From contig NZ_KB907307.1 of the NCBI RefSeq assembly GCF_000381925.1, forward strand, positions 992,001-1,056,000: DNA of 64,000 nt, in the 5' to 3' direction. Each line of letters begins with the position of its first letter. The first letter of the stretch is position 1. Of the stretch, positions 9,083 to 18,575 are shown in pieces. Under the pieces are notes generated by a model. The model searched no databases, had not been told where the DNA came from, and was given only the letters and a program-made list of their open reading frames with translations. The DNA is from Nocardia sp. BMG111209. GTDB taxonomy: Bacteria > Actinomycetota > Actinomycetes > Mycobacteriales > Mycobacteriaceae. A program made the position numbers and the translations under genes.

Positions 9083-10843
9083 ATGAGCCCCAACGAACAT
9101 TCCGATTCGGCGGCCTGGCGGGAACTCGAAGCGACTAGGGCAGAGCTGGCTGCATTGCGCAGGCAACTCGCCGACTCGCCGGATCGCGCAAGGGAATTGG
9201 AAGCCCGCATCGATTCGCTGACCATTCGCAACACCAAGCTCATGGACACCTTGAAGGAAGCCCGTCAGCAACTGGTCGCGCTCCGCGAAGAGGTGGACCG
9301 GCTGGGCCAGCCGCCCAGTGGCTACGGCATTCTACTCGATGTCTACGAAGATCAGACGGTCGATGTGTTCACCTCCGGGCGCAAGATGCGGCTGACGTGT
9401 TCGCCGAATATCGATACCGCCACCCTGCACTACGGCCAGACCGTCCGGCTGAACGAGGCGCTCACCGTCGTCGAGGCCGGCGCGTTCGACCGCACCGGTG
9501 AGATCGGCACCCTCCGCGAGATCCTCGACGACGGCCGCCGCGCCCTGGTGGTCGGCCACGCCGACGAGGAGCGGGTGGTGTGGCTGTCGGGCCCGCTGAG
9601 CCGGCTGGTCGACGTCGACGATGTCGAAGATCCGGATCGCCCGGTGCGCAAGCTGCGGCCCGGTGATTCGCTGCTGGTCGACACCAAGGCCGGATTCGCG
9701 TTCGAGCGGATCCCCAAGGCCGAGGTCGAGGATCTGGTGCTCGAGGAGGTGCCGGATGTCAACTACGAGGACATCGGCGGCCTGGGCCGGCAGATCGAGC
9801 AGATCCGCGACGCGGTGGAGCTGCCCTTCCTGCACAAGGATCTGTTCAAGGAGTACGCGCTGCGGCCGCCGAAAGGCGTGCTGCTGTACGGCCCGCCCGG
9901 CTGCGGTAAGACGCTGATCGCCAAGGCGGTGGCCAATTCGCTGGCGAAGAAGATCGCCGAGGCCCGTGGCGAGGACGCCAAGGAAGCCAAGTCGTTCTTC
10001 CTCAACATCAAGGGCCCCGAGCTGCTGAACAAGTTCGTCGGCGAGACCGAGCGGCACATCCGGATCATCTTCCAGCGCGCGCGGGAGAAGGCCTCCGAGG
10101 GCACCCCGGTGATCGTGTTCTTCGACGAGATGGACTCGATCTTCCGGACCCGTGGTTCGGGCGTGTCCTCCGATGTGGAGACCACGGTCGTGCCGCAGCT
10201 GCTGTCGGAGATCGACGGCGTCGAGGGCCTGGAGAACGTCATCGTCATCGGCGCCTCCAACCGCGAGGACATGATCGATCCGGCCATCCTGCGGCCCGGC
10301 CGCCTGGACGTGAAGATCAAGATCGAGCGGCCGGATGCCGAAGCGGCGCAGGACATCTTCTCCAAGTACCTCACCGAAACCCTGCCGCTGCACGTCGACG
10401 ATCTCCAGGAGTTCGACGACGACCGCGCCAAGTGCGTGCAGGCGATGATCGAGCGGGTCGTGGAGCGGATGTACGCCGAGAGCGAGGACAACCGCTTCCT
10501 GGAGGTCACCTACGCCAACGGTGACAAGGAGGTCCTGTACTTCAAGGACTTCAACTCCGGCGCCATGATCCAGAACATCGTGGACCGCTCCAAGAAGTAC
10601 GCGATCAAGTCGGTGCTCGAGACCGGCAATCCGGGCCTGCGCATCCAGCATCTCTACGATTCGATCGTGGACGAGTTCTCCGAGAACGAGGACCTGCCCA
10701 ACACCACGAATCCCGATGACTGGGCCCGCATCTCGGGTAAGAAGGGCGAGCGGATCGTCTACATCCGCACGCTGGTCACGGGCAAGAACGCCTCGGCGAG
10801 CCGGGCGATCGACACCGAGTCCAACACGGGTCAGTACCTGTAA
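9083..10843 (+). CDS. mpa: proteasome-associated AAA ATPase Mpa/ARC
   Basis: Hexameric ring ATPase that binds pupylated proteins, unfolds them and feeds them into the 20S proteasome. It has a coiled-coil N-terminus that recognises Pup (residues 5-75, rich in leucine and glutamate), a double OB interdomain (about 80-220), and one AAA module with Walker A GPPGCGKT (about residues 271-278), Walker [12 protein letters not shown] and the sensor/arginine region RPGRLDVKI. The C-terminus ends in GQYL, the penultimate-tyrosine motif that docks in the alpha-ring pockets. At 586 residues it is close to M. tuberculosis Mpa (609). The ATG follows GGGAGGAGC. Here it is separated from dop-pup-prcBA by 33 kb. 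Confidence 0.96.
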   Translation: MSPNEHSDSAAWRELEATRAELAALRRQLADSPDRARELEARIDSLTIRNTKLMDTLKEARQQLVALREEVDRLGQPPSGYGILLDVYEDQTVDVFTSGRKMRLTCSPNIDTATLHYGQTVRLNEALTVVEAGAFDRTGEIGTLREILDDGRRALVVGHADEERVVWLSGPLSRLVDVDDVEDPDRPVRKLRPGDSLLVDTKAGFAFERIPKAEVEDLVLEEVPDVNYEDIGGLGRQIEQIRDAVELPFLHKDLFKEYALRPPKGVLLYGPPGCGKTLIAKAVANSLAKKIAEARGEDAKEAKSFFLNIKGPELLNKFVGETERHIRIIFQRAREKASEGTPVIVFFDEMDSIFRTRGSGVSSDVETTVVPQLLSEIDGVEGLENVIVIGASNREDMIDPAILRPGRLDVKIKIERPDAEAAQDIFSKYLTETLPLHVDDLQEFDDDRAKCVQAMIERVVERMYAESEDNRFLEVTYANGDKEVLYFKDFNSGAMIQNIVDRSKKYAIKSVLETGNPGLRIQHLYDSIVDEFSENEDLPNTTNPDDWARISGKKGERIVYIRTLVTGKNASASRAIDTESNTGQYL

Positions 10844-10860
10844 GGGTCCGAGAACGCAGG

Positions 10861-10888
10861 CGGCCGCGCTCCTTTCGGAGCGCGGCCG
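10861..10888 (+). terminator. terminator after mpa
   Basis: CGGCCGCGCTCC and GGAGCGCGGCCG pair perfectly over 12 bp with a TTTC loop, 18 nt after the mpa stop, followed by TTGCTCGTT. A clear hairpin terminator, probably also serving the convergent cyclophilin gene. Confidence 0.8.
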
Positions 10889-10909
10889 TTGCTCGTTGTG
10901 CGGGGTGGC

Positions 10910-11632
10910 TCAGTTCTGGTCGGCGGCAACCGAATCCAGCACCACGCCGGCGGCGGGAGCGCCGTCGGGCGAGCCGTCGGCGGTGCCGCCGCCGGCGATG
11001 TTCTGCAGTACGTCCATGCCGCCGGTGACGCGGCCGAACGGGGTGTAGTTGGCGGGCAGCTGGCTGTCCTTGTAGACCAGGAAGAACTGGCTGCCGTTGC
11101 TGTTCGGGCCGGAGTTGGCCATGGCCAGGGTGCCCGCGGGATAGACCGCGCCGGCCAGGTTCTCGTCCTGGAAGCGGTAACCGGGCCCGCCGTGACCGGT
11201 GCCGGTCGGATCGCCGCACTGCAGGACGAAGATGCCCGCGGTGGTGAGCCGGTGGCAGCGGCTGTGGTCGAAATACTGCTGCCCGGCGAGGAAGACGAAC
11301 GAGTTCACCGTGTGGGGCGCGTTCGCGGCATCGAGGGAGACGGTGATCGGCCCGCAATTGGTCTGCAGGGTGGCGGAATAGCCGGAGCCGGGATCGATCG
11401 ACAGTGGGGGTTCGCCCGGGAACTGCTTGCCGTTGGGCTGCCCGTCGACCGGCGCTCCGCAACCGGCGACCGCCTGGTGCAGCGGCGCCGGGGCGGCGGC
11501 GGCGTGGCCCGCCCCCAGAATTGCGATCGAGAGGCCGGCCGTCGCCAGGCCGAGCCGGCGCAGCGCGCGGGTCGGCCGGCGGTGGCGGAGCGGCTGGACG
11601 TCGAACTGCGGAGCCTGTGAATCGGTGGTCAC
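10910..11632 (-). CDS. secreted or membrane-anchored cyclophilin-type peptidyl-prolyl isomerase
   Basis: 240 residues. A basic, arginine-rich N-terminus is followed by a hydrophobic segment GLATAGLSIAILGAGHAAAA (about residues 28-47), a signal peptide or anchor that puts the enzyme outside the membrane. The cyclophilin fold runs from about residue 85: ATLQTNCGPITVSLDA, VFLAGQQYFDHSRCHRL, then GTGHGGPGYRFQDE, TLAMANSGPNSNGSQFFL and YTPFGRVTGGMDVL, which contain the usual active-site and core residues. Three cysteines lie in the domain. The GTG start at 11632 has AAGGAG 10 nt upstream. Role: proline isomerisation in exported proteins. Confidence 0.9.
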   Translation of the reverse strand: MTTDSQAPQFDVQPLRHRRPTRALRRLGLATAGLSIAILGAGHAAAAPAPLHQAVAGCGAPVDGQPNGKQFPGEPPLSIDPGSGYSATLQTNCGPITVSLDAANAPHTVNSFVFLAGQQYFDHSRCHRLTTAGIFVLQCGDPTGTGHGGPGYRFQDENLAGAVYPAGTLAMANSGPNSNGSQFFLVYKDSQLPANYTPFGRVTGGMDVLQNIAGGGTADGSPDGAPAAGVVLDSVAADQN

Positions 11633-11762
11633 CTGGGAAGGTCTCCTTGCATCCTGTCGCGAACGGTTGATGTTTGCCCGGCATCATTCCAGGTCGGGTG
11701 CAAGCGTGTGCAGCGAAGCCCCGGATCGATGCTCGCACAGTCGATTTGCCGTTTTCGCCCGG

Positions 11763-13202
11763 TCAGGCCCGGCGCACCCGGCGGTAGGCGGGCGCGGCGG
11801 CGGCCGCGGTGGCCAGCCGGCCGGCCAGCCGATCGACCCCGGGCTCGGTGACGGCCGCGACCGTGAGGCGCAGGTGGGCGACCGCGGCACGGTCGGTGAC
11901 CTCGAACGGACCGCCCGGCGCGGCCTTGATCCCGGCCGCGGCGAGCGAGATCAGGGCCGCGTTCTCGTCGGCGACCGGGAGCCAGAGATTGATGCCGTCG
12001 GCGCGCGGGAGGACCGTCCCGTGGCGGGCCAGCGCCGCGCGCAGGGCGTCGCCGCGGGCCCGGTACACCGCGCGGGCGGTGGTGACGGCCCGGCGCGCGT
12101 CGTGGTCGGTGAGCATGTGTACCAGTACGCGTTGCAACAGCCGGCTGGTCCACCCCGGGCCGAGCATGCGCCGCTCGATCACCGGATCGAGCAGCGCGGC
12201 CGGTCCGGCCGCCACCGCCAGCCGCAGATCGGCGCCGTGGGATTTGGAATAGGAGCGGATGTGCACCGTCTGCTGCGGCAGCCGGGAGCCCAGCGAACGC
12301 AGCGCCCCCGCCGCGATGCCCGCGCTGTGGTCGTCCTCGATCACCACGACCGCGGTACCGGCCAGGACGGCGGCGAGTTCGCGGGCGCGCCGGCCGGTGA
12401 GCGCGGCGCCGGTCGGATTCTGGGCGCGCGGTTGCAGCAGCAGCGCCACGGGTGCGTGCGACGCCACGACGGCGGCCAATTCCGCGGGCAGCGGCCCGGA
12501 TTCGTCCAGGCCCACCGGCACGGTCCGGGCGCCGAGCCGGGCGAGCAGATCGAGAAACGGTGGGAAACAAGGATTTTCGACGACAACCGCATCGCCGAAG
12601 CGGACGTGCGCGGCCAGCAGCCGGTCGACCGCGTCGATGGCGCCGTCGACGACGGTGAAACGCTCTGCGCGCCAGGGCCAATCGCTGCGCACCAGCGCCT
12701 CCATCTCGGGCAGGATCGCGGTGCCGAGATAGGTGGCGGACAGGCGGTCGATGGCGGGGTCGCGGGCGAGTACCCGCAGCGCGGCGGTGAGATCCGGCAA
12801 CAGGGCCGGATCGGGTACGCCGCGCGACAGATCGATGGCGAAGGCGTCGTCGGAGGACGGGTGCAGGCGCTGGTACCGGCCGCCGGGCGGCGGATCCGGG
12901 GACGGCCCGCCGACGAAGGTACCGGCCCGGCCCCGGGCGACGATGGCGCCGGTGGCGGCCAGTGCCCGCCAGGCCTGGGTGACCGTGGCCGGTGACACCC
13001 GCAGTTCCCGGGCGACCTCCCGCACGGTGGGCAGCCGCGCACCCGGCGGCAGCGCGCCCGACCGGATCTCGTGGCGCACGGCCGCGGCGATACCCGCGGC
13101 GGTGCGATCGGTGAGTCCGGCGGTGAAACCGGCGGACGGTCCGGAACCCGCCGCGGCGCCGATCTCACCACCGGTTTCCGGAGGCCCGAATTCGGCTGGC
13201 AC
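11763..13202 (-). CDS. MocR-type regulator (GntR wHTH fused to PLP aminotransferase domain)
   Basis: An N-terminal GntR winged helix (GALPPGARLPTVREVARELR, SPATVTQAWRAL) is joined by a proline-rich linker to a fold-type I aminotransferase-like domain. That domain shows the PLP-lysine region HIRSYSKSHGADLRLAVAAG and NPTGAAL. MocR proteins sense PLP together with an amino-type effector. The gene diverges from the ureidopropionase/dihydropyrimidinase operon across about 120 bp, so it probably controls that operon, perhaps sensing a beta-amino acid product or carbamoyl intermediate; this is inference. The start is uncertain: GTG 13202 is used (479 aa), while GTG 13319 would nearly abut the divergent gene and add residues without similarity. 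Confidence 0.82.
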   Translation of the reverse strand: MPAEFGPPETGGEIGAAAGSGPSAGFTAGLTDRTAAGIAAAVRHEIRSGALPPGARLPTVREVARELRVSPATVTQAWRALAATGAIVARGRAGTFVGGPSPDPPPGGRYQRLHPSSDDAFAIDLSRGVPDPALLPDLTAALRVLARDPAIDRLSATYLGTAILPEMEALVRSDWPWRAERFTVVDGAIDAVDRLLAAHVRFGDAVVVENPCFPPFLDLLARLGARTVPVGLDESGPLPAELAAVVASHAPVALLLQPRAQNPTGAALTGRRARELAAVLAGTAVVVIEDDHSAGIAAGALRSLGSRLPQQTVHIRSYSKSHGADLRLAVAAGPAALLDPVIERRMLGPGWTSRLLQRVLVHMLTDHDARRAVTTARAVYRARGDALRAALARHGTVLPRADGINLWLPVADENAALISLAAAGIKAAPGGPFEVTDRAAVAHLRLTVAAVTEPGVDRLAGRLATAAAAAPAYRRVRRA

Positions 13203-13324
13203 AGCGTAATTCTGCGGTGTGGGCGGGGGCCGGACCAGGACCGCCGGGAGTTTTAACGGCCGCGAAACTGTTTCCGTCAGATTGTTACACAACGAACGCG
13301 CTTCAGGGGGCAATATCACAAAGC

Positions 13325-14164
13325 ATGGCGATCGTTCGAGCAGCGCTCGTCCAGACGAACTGGACCGGCGACAAAGAGTCCATGATCACGGCGCACGAGG
13401 ACTACGCGCGGCAGGCCGCCGCGCAGGGCGCTCGTGTGATCTGCTTCCAGGAGTTGTTCTACGGGCCGTATTTCTGCCAGCTACAGGACGCGAAGTACTA
13501 CGAGTACGCGGAATCGGTCCCCGGGCCCACCGTCGACCGGATGGCCGCGCTGGCGGCCGAACTGGGCCTGGTGATGATCGTGCCGGTGTACGAGCAGGAG
13601 CAACCCGGACTGCTCTACAACACCGCCGCGGTGATCGATGCCGACGGCCGATATCTCGGTAAGTACCGGAAACATCACATTCCGCACGTCCAGGGCTTCT
13701 GGGAGAAGTTCTATTTCCGGCCCGGCAATCTGGGCTGGCCGGTCTTCGATACCGCGGTGGGCCGGATCGGGGTGTACATCTGCTACGACCGGCATTTCCC
13801 GGAGGGCTGGCGAGCGCTGGGCCTGGCGGGTGCGGAGATCGTTTTCAACCCGTCGGCGACCTCGCGGGGACTGTCCTCGTACCTGTGGAAATTGGAACAG
13901 CCGGCGGCCGCGGTCGCGAACGAATACTTCATCGGCGCGATCAACCGGGTCGGCGTCGAGAGCGAGTACGGCGACGACGATTTCTACGGCACCAGCTATT
14001 TCGTCGATCCGGAGGGCAAATTCGTCGGTGACGTCGCCTCCGGCACCGATCCGGAACTGGTGATCCGGGATCTGGACCTGGATCTGATCAAGGTGGTGCG
14101 CGACCGCTGGGCCTTCTACCGCGATCGCCGCCCCGACGCCTACGGACCACTGGTGGAGCCCTGA
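13325..14164 (+). CDS. nitrilase-superfamily beta-ureidopropionase-like amidohydrolase
   Basis: 279 residues of the carbon-nitrogen hydrolase superfamily. The catalytic triad is visible: Glu in ICFQELFYGPYF, Lys in GKYRKHHIPH and Cys in VYICYDRHFPEG. The sequence is closest in my reading to N-carbamoyl-beta-alanine / N-carbamoylputrescine amidohydrolases, which release CO2 and ammonia from a carbamoylated amine. The dihydropyrimidinase gene overlaps its stop codon (TGATG), making the ureidopropionase step of reductive pyrimidine breakdown most likely. The ATG at 13325 begins the conserved MAIVRAALVQTNW; an upstream in-frame ATG-like extension lacks similarity. Confidence 0.87.
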   Translation: MAIVRAALVQTNWTGDKESMITAHEDYARQAAAQGARVICFQELFYGPYFCQLQDAKYYEYAESVPGPTVDRMAALAAELGLVMIVPVYEQEQPGLLYNTAAVIDADGRYLGKYRKHHIPHVQGFWEKFYFRPGNLGWPVFDTAVGRIGVYICYDRHFPEGWRALGLAGAEIVFNPSATSRGLSSYLWKLEQPAAAVANEYFIGAINRVGVESEYGDDDFYGTSYFVDPEGKFVGDVASGTDPELVIRDLDLDLIKVVRDRWAFYRDRRPDAYGPLVEP

Positions 14165-15585
14165 TGAGCACGACCCTGATTCGTGGCGGAACGGTGGTGT
14201 CCGCCACGGGATCTCAGCTTCTCGACGTCCTGATCGACGGCGAGACCATCGCCGCGGTGCTGCGTCCGGGCGCCACCGTGCTCGGCGCCGACCCGGCCGC
14301 CGTCGCCGACACGGTGATCGACGCCACCGGGAAGTACGTCATCCCCGGCGGCGTCGACGGGCACACCCATATGCAGATGCCCTTCGGCGGCACCGAGGCG
14401 TCCGACACCTTCGAAACCGGCACCCGCGCAGCGGCTTTCGGTGGCACCACCACCATCGTCGACTTCGCGGTGCAGACGCCGGGTATCCGGGTACAGGATT
14501 CGCTGGCTTCGTGGCACGAGAAGGCCGACGGGAAGTGCGCGATCGACTACGGCTTCCATCAGATCGTCGGCGACGTCACCGACGAATCCCTGAAGGGCAT
14601 GGCCGAACTGGTGAGCGAGGGCGTCACCAGCTTCAAACTGTTCATGGCCTATCCGGGGGTGTTCTACTCCGACGACGGCAAGATCCTGCGCGCCATGCAG
14701 ACCGCCGCCGATCTGGGCGCCCTGCTGATGATGCACGCCGAGAACGGGATCGCCATCGACGTGCTGGTCGCGCAGTCGTTGCAGCGCGGCGACACCGCGC
14801 CGTACTTCCACGGCACCTCGCGGCCGTGGCAGCTGGAGGAGGAGGCCACGCACCGGGCGATCATGCTCGCGCACGTCACCGGGGCGCCGCTGTACGTGGT
14901 GCACGTCTCGGCGAAACAGGCCCTGGAGCAGATCGCCGTGGCGCGCGGCAACGGGCAGAACGTCTTCGGCGAGACCTGTCCGCAGTACCTCTACCTGTCG
15001 CTCGAGGAACAGTTGGGCGCACCGGGTTTCGAGGGCGCCAAGTGGGTGTGCTCGACGCCGCTGCGGTCCCGCGCCGAGGGGCATCAGGACGAACTGTGGC
15101 GCTACATCCGCACCGGTGACGTCACCAGCGTGGCCACCGATCACTGCCCCTTCTGCATGAAGGATCAGAAGGAGATGGGGATCGGCGATTTCAGCAAGAT
15201 CCCCAACGGGATCGGCAGCGTGGAGCATCGGATGGACCTGATGTTCCAGGGCGTCAAGGACGGCCGGATCAGCCTGGAACGCTGGGTGGACGTCTGCTGC
15301 ACCACCCCGGCGCGGATGTTCGGGATGTATCCGCGCAAGGGTGTCGTCTCGCCGGGCGCCGATGCGGACCTGGTCGTGTACGACCCCAACGGGCACACCG
15401 GCATCGGGCTCGGCAGGACCCATCACATGAACATGGACTACTCGGCCTACGAGGGTTTCGAGATCGACGGTCATGTGGACACGGTGCTGTCGCGCGGGCG
15501 GGTGATCGTCGACGGCGGCGCCTATCTCGGTAACGCCGGGTACGGCCGCTTCGTGCGCCGCGACCTGTCCCAGAACCTCCTCTGA
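14164..15585 (+). CDS. hydA: dihydropyrimidinase / D-hydantoinase
   Basis: Zinc amidohydrolase that opens 5,6-dihydrouracil, dihydrothymine or 5-substituted hydantoins to N-carbamoyl amino acids. At 473 residues the length is standard. Metal-binding signatures are GGVDGHTHMQMPFGG (residues about 59-73), the carbamylated lysine in SFKLFMAYPG, histidines in MMHAEN and VVHVSAK, and the aspartate in TDHCPF. It is translationally coupled to the upstream amidohydrolase. The LLM oxidoreductase follows 32 nt downstream with its own AAGGAGGG ribosome binding site. Confidence 0.93.
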   Translation: MSTTLIRGGTVVSATGSQLLDVLIDGETIAAVLRPGATVLGADPAAVADTVIDATGKYVIPGGVDGHTHMQMPFGGTEASDTFETGTRAAAFGGTTTIVDFAVQTPGIRVQDSLASWHEKADGKCAIDYGFHQIVGDVTDESLKGMAELVSEGVTSFKLFMAYPGVFYSDDGKILRAMQTAADLGALLMMHAENGIAIDVLVAQSLQRGDTAPYFHGTSRPWQLEEEATHRAIMLAHVTGAPLYVVHVSAKQALEQIAVARGNGQNVFGETCPQYLYLSLEEQLGAPGFEGAKWVCSTPLRSRAEGHQDELWRYIRTGDVTSVATDHCPFCMKDQKEMGIGDFSKIPNGIGSVEHRMDLMFQGVKDGRISLERWVDVCCTTPARMFGMYPRKGVVSPGADADLVVYDPNGHTGIGLGRTHHMNMDYSAYEGFEIDGHVDTVLSRGRVIVDGGAYLGNAGYGRFVRRDLSQNLL

Positions 15586-15617
15586 GCAACCACCGGAACC
15601 GAGAAGGAGGGCGTCCC

Positions 15618-16655
15618 ATGGACATCGGCGTGGTGTTGCAGTGCACACCGCCGTCGTCGCGGGTGGTCGAGCTCGCGAGAGTGGCGGAGACACACGGTTT
15701 CTCGCACGTGTGGACGTTCGACTCGCATCTGTTGTGGCAGGAGCCGTACGTCATCTACAGCCGGATCCTCGCCGTCACCCGCAAGGTGATGGTGGGGCCG
15801 ATGGTGACCAATCCGTCGACGCGGGACTGGACGGTCACCGCGTCGACGTTCGCGACCCTCAACGAGATGTACGGCAATCGCACCATCTGCGGTATCGGCC
15901 GGGGCGATTCGGCGGTCCGTACCCTCGGCGGCCGGCCCGCGAATCTGGCGACGCTGCGTGAATCCATCGCGGTGATCCGGGAACTGGGCAACGGCCGCAG
16001 CGCTCGCGTCGGCGACACCACCGTCCGGTTCCCGTGGGCCGCGGACTCCCGGCTCGAGGTGTGGGCGGCCGGATACGGCCCGCGCGCACTGGATCTCACC
16101 GGTGAGGTCGCCGACGGCTTCATCCTGCAACTGGCCGATCCGGACATCGCTGCGTGGACGATCGCCCGGGTCCGGGCCGCCGCCGAACGCGCCGGTCGCG
16201 ACCCGGCGGCGGTGTCGATCTGTGTGGCCGCCCCCGCCTACGTGACCGACGGTTCGGTCGCCGCGCTGAAACACGCTCGGGAGCAATGCCGCTGGTTCGG
16301 CGGCATGGTCGGCAACCACGTGGCCGACATCGTCGCGAAATACGGCGCGGACAGCGATGTTCCGGCCGCGCTCACCGAATATATCGCCGGCCGTACCGGT
16401 TACGACTACAACCAGCACGGCCGGGCCGGCAACACCCATGCCGACTTCGTGCCGGACGCCATCGTGGACCGGTTCTGCCTGCTCGGCACCCCCGACGAAC
16501 ACCTGGCCCGGCTGCGCGAACTGGAGGCCCTCGGCGTCGACCAGTTCGCCGTCTACCTCCAGCACGACGCCAAGACCGCCACCCTGGAGGCCTACGGCGA
16601 GCAGATCCTGCCGCGCCTGCCCGCGCCGGTGACCGCGACCGAGAGCGCGTCATGA
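15618..16655 (+). CDS. LLM-class (TIGR03842-like) flavin/F420-dependent oxidoreductase
   Basis: 345 residues, a luciferase-like TIM barrel: start MDIGVVLQCTPPSSRVVELA, then HVWTFDSHLLWQEPY, GPMVTNPSTRDWTVTAS and ICGIGRGDSAVRTLG, the usual cofactor-pocket loops. I place it in the TIGR03842 group, members of which recur beside hydantoinase genes; the real substrate and whether it uses F420 or FMN are not known to me. In this operon it lies between the ring-opening enzymes and the uptake genes, where a pyrimidine reductase or ring-modifying oxygenase would be needed. The stop TGA overlaps the ATG of a small bridging ORF. Confidence 0.88.
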   Translation: MDIGVVLQCTPPSSRVVELARVAETHGFSHVWTFDSHLLWQEPYVIYSRILAVTRKVMVGPMVTNPSTRDWTVTASTFATLNEMYGNRTICGIGRGDSAVRTLGGRPANLATLRESIAVIRELGNGRSARVGDTTVRFPWAADSRLEVWAAGYGPRALDLTGEVADGFILQLADPDIAAWTIARVRAAAERAGRDPAAVSICVAAPAYVTDGSVAALKHAREQCRWFGGMVGNHVADIVAKYGADSDVPAALTEYIAGRTGYDYNQHGRAGNTHADFVPDAIVDRFCLLGTPDEHLARLRELEALGVDQFAVYLQHDAKTATLEAYGEQILPRLPAPVTATESAS

Positions 16656-16744
16656 GCGAGGTCCACTCGTGTTGCGTAGCGCTGCCGGGAAGTCGCGCGG
16701 CCTGGTCCGCGGCGTCGGCGCGCGGCCTCGGGGGCGTGCCATGA
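16652..16744 (+). CDS. 30-aa bridging micro-ORF with Cys-Cys, candidate coupling peptide
   Basis: ATG 16652 overlaps the stop of the LLM gene (ATGA) and its own TGA overlaps ATG 16741 of the permease (again ATGA). It encodes MSEVHSCCVALPGSRAAW and then an Ala/Gly/Ser-rich tail. Overlap at both ends, keeping ribosomes moving across an 85-nt gap, argues against chance. The Cys pair at residues 7-8 recalls Cys-containing attenuator leaders of actinobacteria, but there is no visible terminator. No homologue recognised. Confidence 0.35.
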   Translation: MSEVHSCCVALPGSRAAWSAASARGLGGVP

Positions 16745-17673
16745 CCGTGGTGGACGATGTCGTCGATATCGTGGTGGCACAGCAGGAATCGGCGAACGAG
16801 CGGGGGCGCGTCGGGCGGCGGTTCGTGCGGTGGCTGTATCCGGTGGCCGCTTTCGTGCTGGTGGCGGTGGTCTGGGAGCTGATCAAGGATCTGGTGCCCG
16901 CCCAGGGTGTGAGCGTCGGCGGGCAGCGGGTGCTGCCGCGCACCACCGACGGGGCGCTGCCGCACATGTGGGCGGTGCTCACCGTGCTGGGGGAGCGGGA
17001 CGGGCATCGGACCGTCGGTGAAACACTGTTGCACACCGCCGGTTTCACCTTCGGGCTGGCACTGCTGGCGCTGGTGCTGGGCACCGTGGTCGGGGTGGCG
17101 CTGGCGGTGGTGATGCAGCGGTTCGCCTGGGTGGAGCGCGGGCTGCTGCCGTATGTCGTGGTGTCGCAGACGGTTCCGTTGATCGCGCTGGCGCCGCTGG
17201 TGGCGGGCTGGGGTGGGCGGATCGCGATCGGCGGGCAGCCGTGGCAGCCCTGGATGAGCATCGTGGTGATCGCCGCCTATCTGGTGTTCTTCCCGGTCGC
17301 CATCGGCACGCTGCGTGGCCTGCAGTCGCCGTCGCAGGCGGCCGTGGAACTGCTGCACAGTTTCGCGGCGGGCCGGTGGGCGACGCTGCTGCGGCTGCGG
17401 TTGCCCGCGGCGGTGCCGTATCTGCTGCCCGCGCTGCGGCTGGCGGCCGCGGCGTCGGTGATCGGCGCGGTGGTCGCGGAGATCTCCACCGGTACCGCCG
17501 GCGGTATCGGCCGGCAGATCATCGTCTTCTCGCAGCAGTCCACCGGGAACGCCGCCCGGCTGTACGCGGCCGTGTTCGCCGCGGCCCTGCTCGGAGTGCT
17601 GCTGACCGGCCTGGTCTCGCTCGCCGAACTGGCCCTGCGCCGGTACAGCCGCCCGGCCGGCGCCGCTCGATGA
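16741..17673 (+). CDS. ABC transporter permease (NMT1/SsuC type)
   Basis: 310 residues with about six membrane segments, the first at YPVAAFVLVAVVWELI. The inner-membrane signature of the BPD_transp_1 family lies around LLHSFAAGRWATLLRLRLPAAVPYL. A periplasmic insertion VGGQRVLPRTTDGALPHMW separates segments 1 and 2, as in permeases of the nitrate/sulfonate/pyrimidine class. ATG 16741 is preferred to GTG 16669 because it overlaps the preceding micro-ORF; the GTG start would add 24 basic residues. The ATPase gene overlaps its stop (ATGA). Confidence 0.88.
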   Translation: MTVVDDVVDIVVAQQESANERGRVGRRFVRWLYPVAAFVLVAVVWELIKDLVPAQGVSVGGQRVLPRTTDGALPHMWAVLTVLGERDGHRTVGETLLHTAGFTFGLALLALVLGTVVGVALAVVMQRFAWVERGLLPYVVVSQTVPLIALAPLVAGWGGRIAIGGQPWQPWMSIVVIAAYLVFFPVAIGTLRGLQSPSQAAVELLHSFAAGRWATLLRLRLPAAVPYLLPALRLAAAASVIGAVVAEISTGTAGGIGRQIIVFSQQSTGNAARLYAAVFAAALLGVLLTGLVSLAELALRRYSRPAGAAR

Positions 17674-18575
17674 ATTCGCTCGTCACGGAAAGTGTTGTCA
17701 TGGAAGTGAATACGGACCCGGCCGGGGTCGCGGCCGTCGAGCTGAGCGGGGTGGGGAAGGTGTATCCCGCCGGTGCGGTGACGGCGTTGCGCGACATCAC
17801 GCTGACGGTGGCGGCGGGGGAGTTCGTCTCGCTGATCGGTCCGTCCGGGTGCGGCAAGTCGACCCTGCTGCGGATCGTCGCCGATCTGGAGCAGCCGACC
17901 TCGGGAACCGTTGCGGTGCACGGCAAGTCGCCGCATCGGGCGCGGCTGGACCAGGACTACGGCATCGCCTTCCAGCAGGCCGGGCTGCTGGACTGGCGGA
18001 CGGTGCAGGAGAACGTCGAACTGCCGCTGGAACTGCACAGGGTAGCCAAGCGCGAACGGCGTGCCCGCAGTGCGGAATTGCTGGAGATGACCGGTCTGGC
18101 AGACTTCGCTCGCCGATTTCCCGGCGAGCTGTCCGGCGGTATGCAGCAGCGGGTGGCCATCGCCCGCGCGCTGGCCCGCAAACCCCCGCTGCTGCTGATG
18201 GACGAACCCTTCGGCGCCCTCGACGAGATGACCCGGGAACGCATGCAGGGCGAACTGCTTCGCATCACCGGCGAAACCGGTGCGGCCGTGGTCTTCGTGA
18301 CGCATTCGATTCCGGAGGCGGTGTTCCTGTCCGACCGCGTCGTGGTGATGTCGCCACGGCCGGGCCGGATCACGGCGATCATCGAGACCGGCAGTCCGGG
18401 CCGCACGGCTCCCGCCGATGTCGACATCCGCGCCGACGAGACGTTCTTCGAGGCCGTGGCGGCGGTCCGGGAGGCACTGCGTCGCGGGCACGACCCGGCG
18501 CCGGATTCGGCATCGGGTGCCGAATCCCTCGTGTCGGCCGAACGAAACGCTGTGTCGGGCAGGGATGTTCGATGA
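17670..18575 (+). CDS. ABC transporter ATP-binding protein (NMT1/SsuB type)
   Basis: 301 residues. Walker A GPSGCGKST (about residues 58-66), Q-loop IAFQQAGLLDWRTV, signature LSGGMQQRVAIARAL, Walker B LLLMDEPFGALDE and H-loop VFVTHSIPEA are all intact. It energises the two flanking permeases. It overlaps both neighbours by 4 nt (ATGA at 17670 and at 18572). A C-terminal tail of about 45 residues after the core is rich in Ala, Asp and Ser and probably disordered. Confidence 0.93.
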   Translation: MNSLVTESVVMEVNTDPAGVAAVELSGVGKVYPAGAVTALRDITLTVAAGEFVSLIGPSGCGKSTLLRIVADLEQPTSGTVAVHGKSPHRARLDQDYGIAFQQAGLLDWRTVQENVELPLELHRVAKRERRARSAELLEMTGLADFARRFPGELSGGMQQRVAIARALARKPPLLLMDEPFGALDEMTRERMQGELLRITGETGAAVVFVTHSIPEAVFLSDRVVVMSPRPGRITAIIETGSPGRTAPADVDIRADETFFEAVAAVREALRRGHDPAPDSASGAESLVSAERNAVSGRDVR

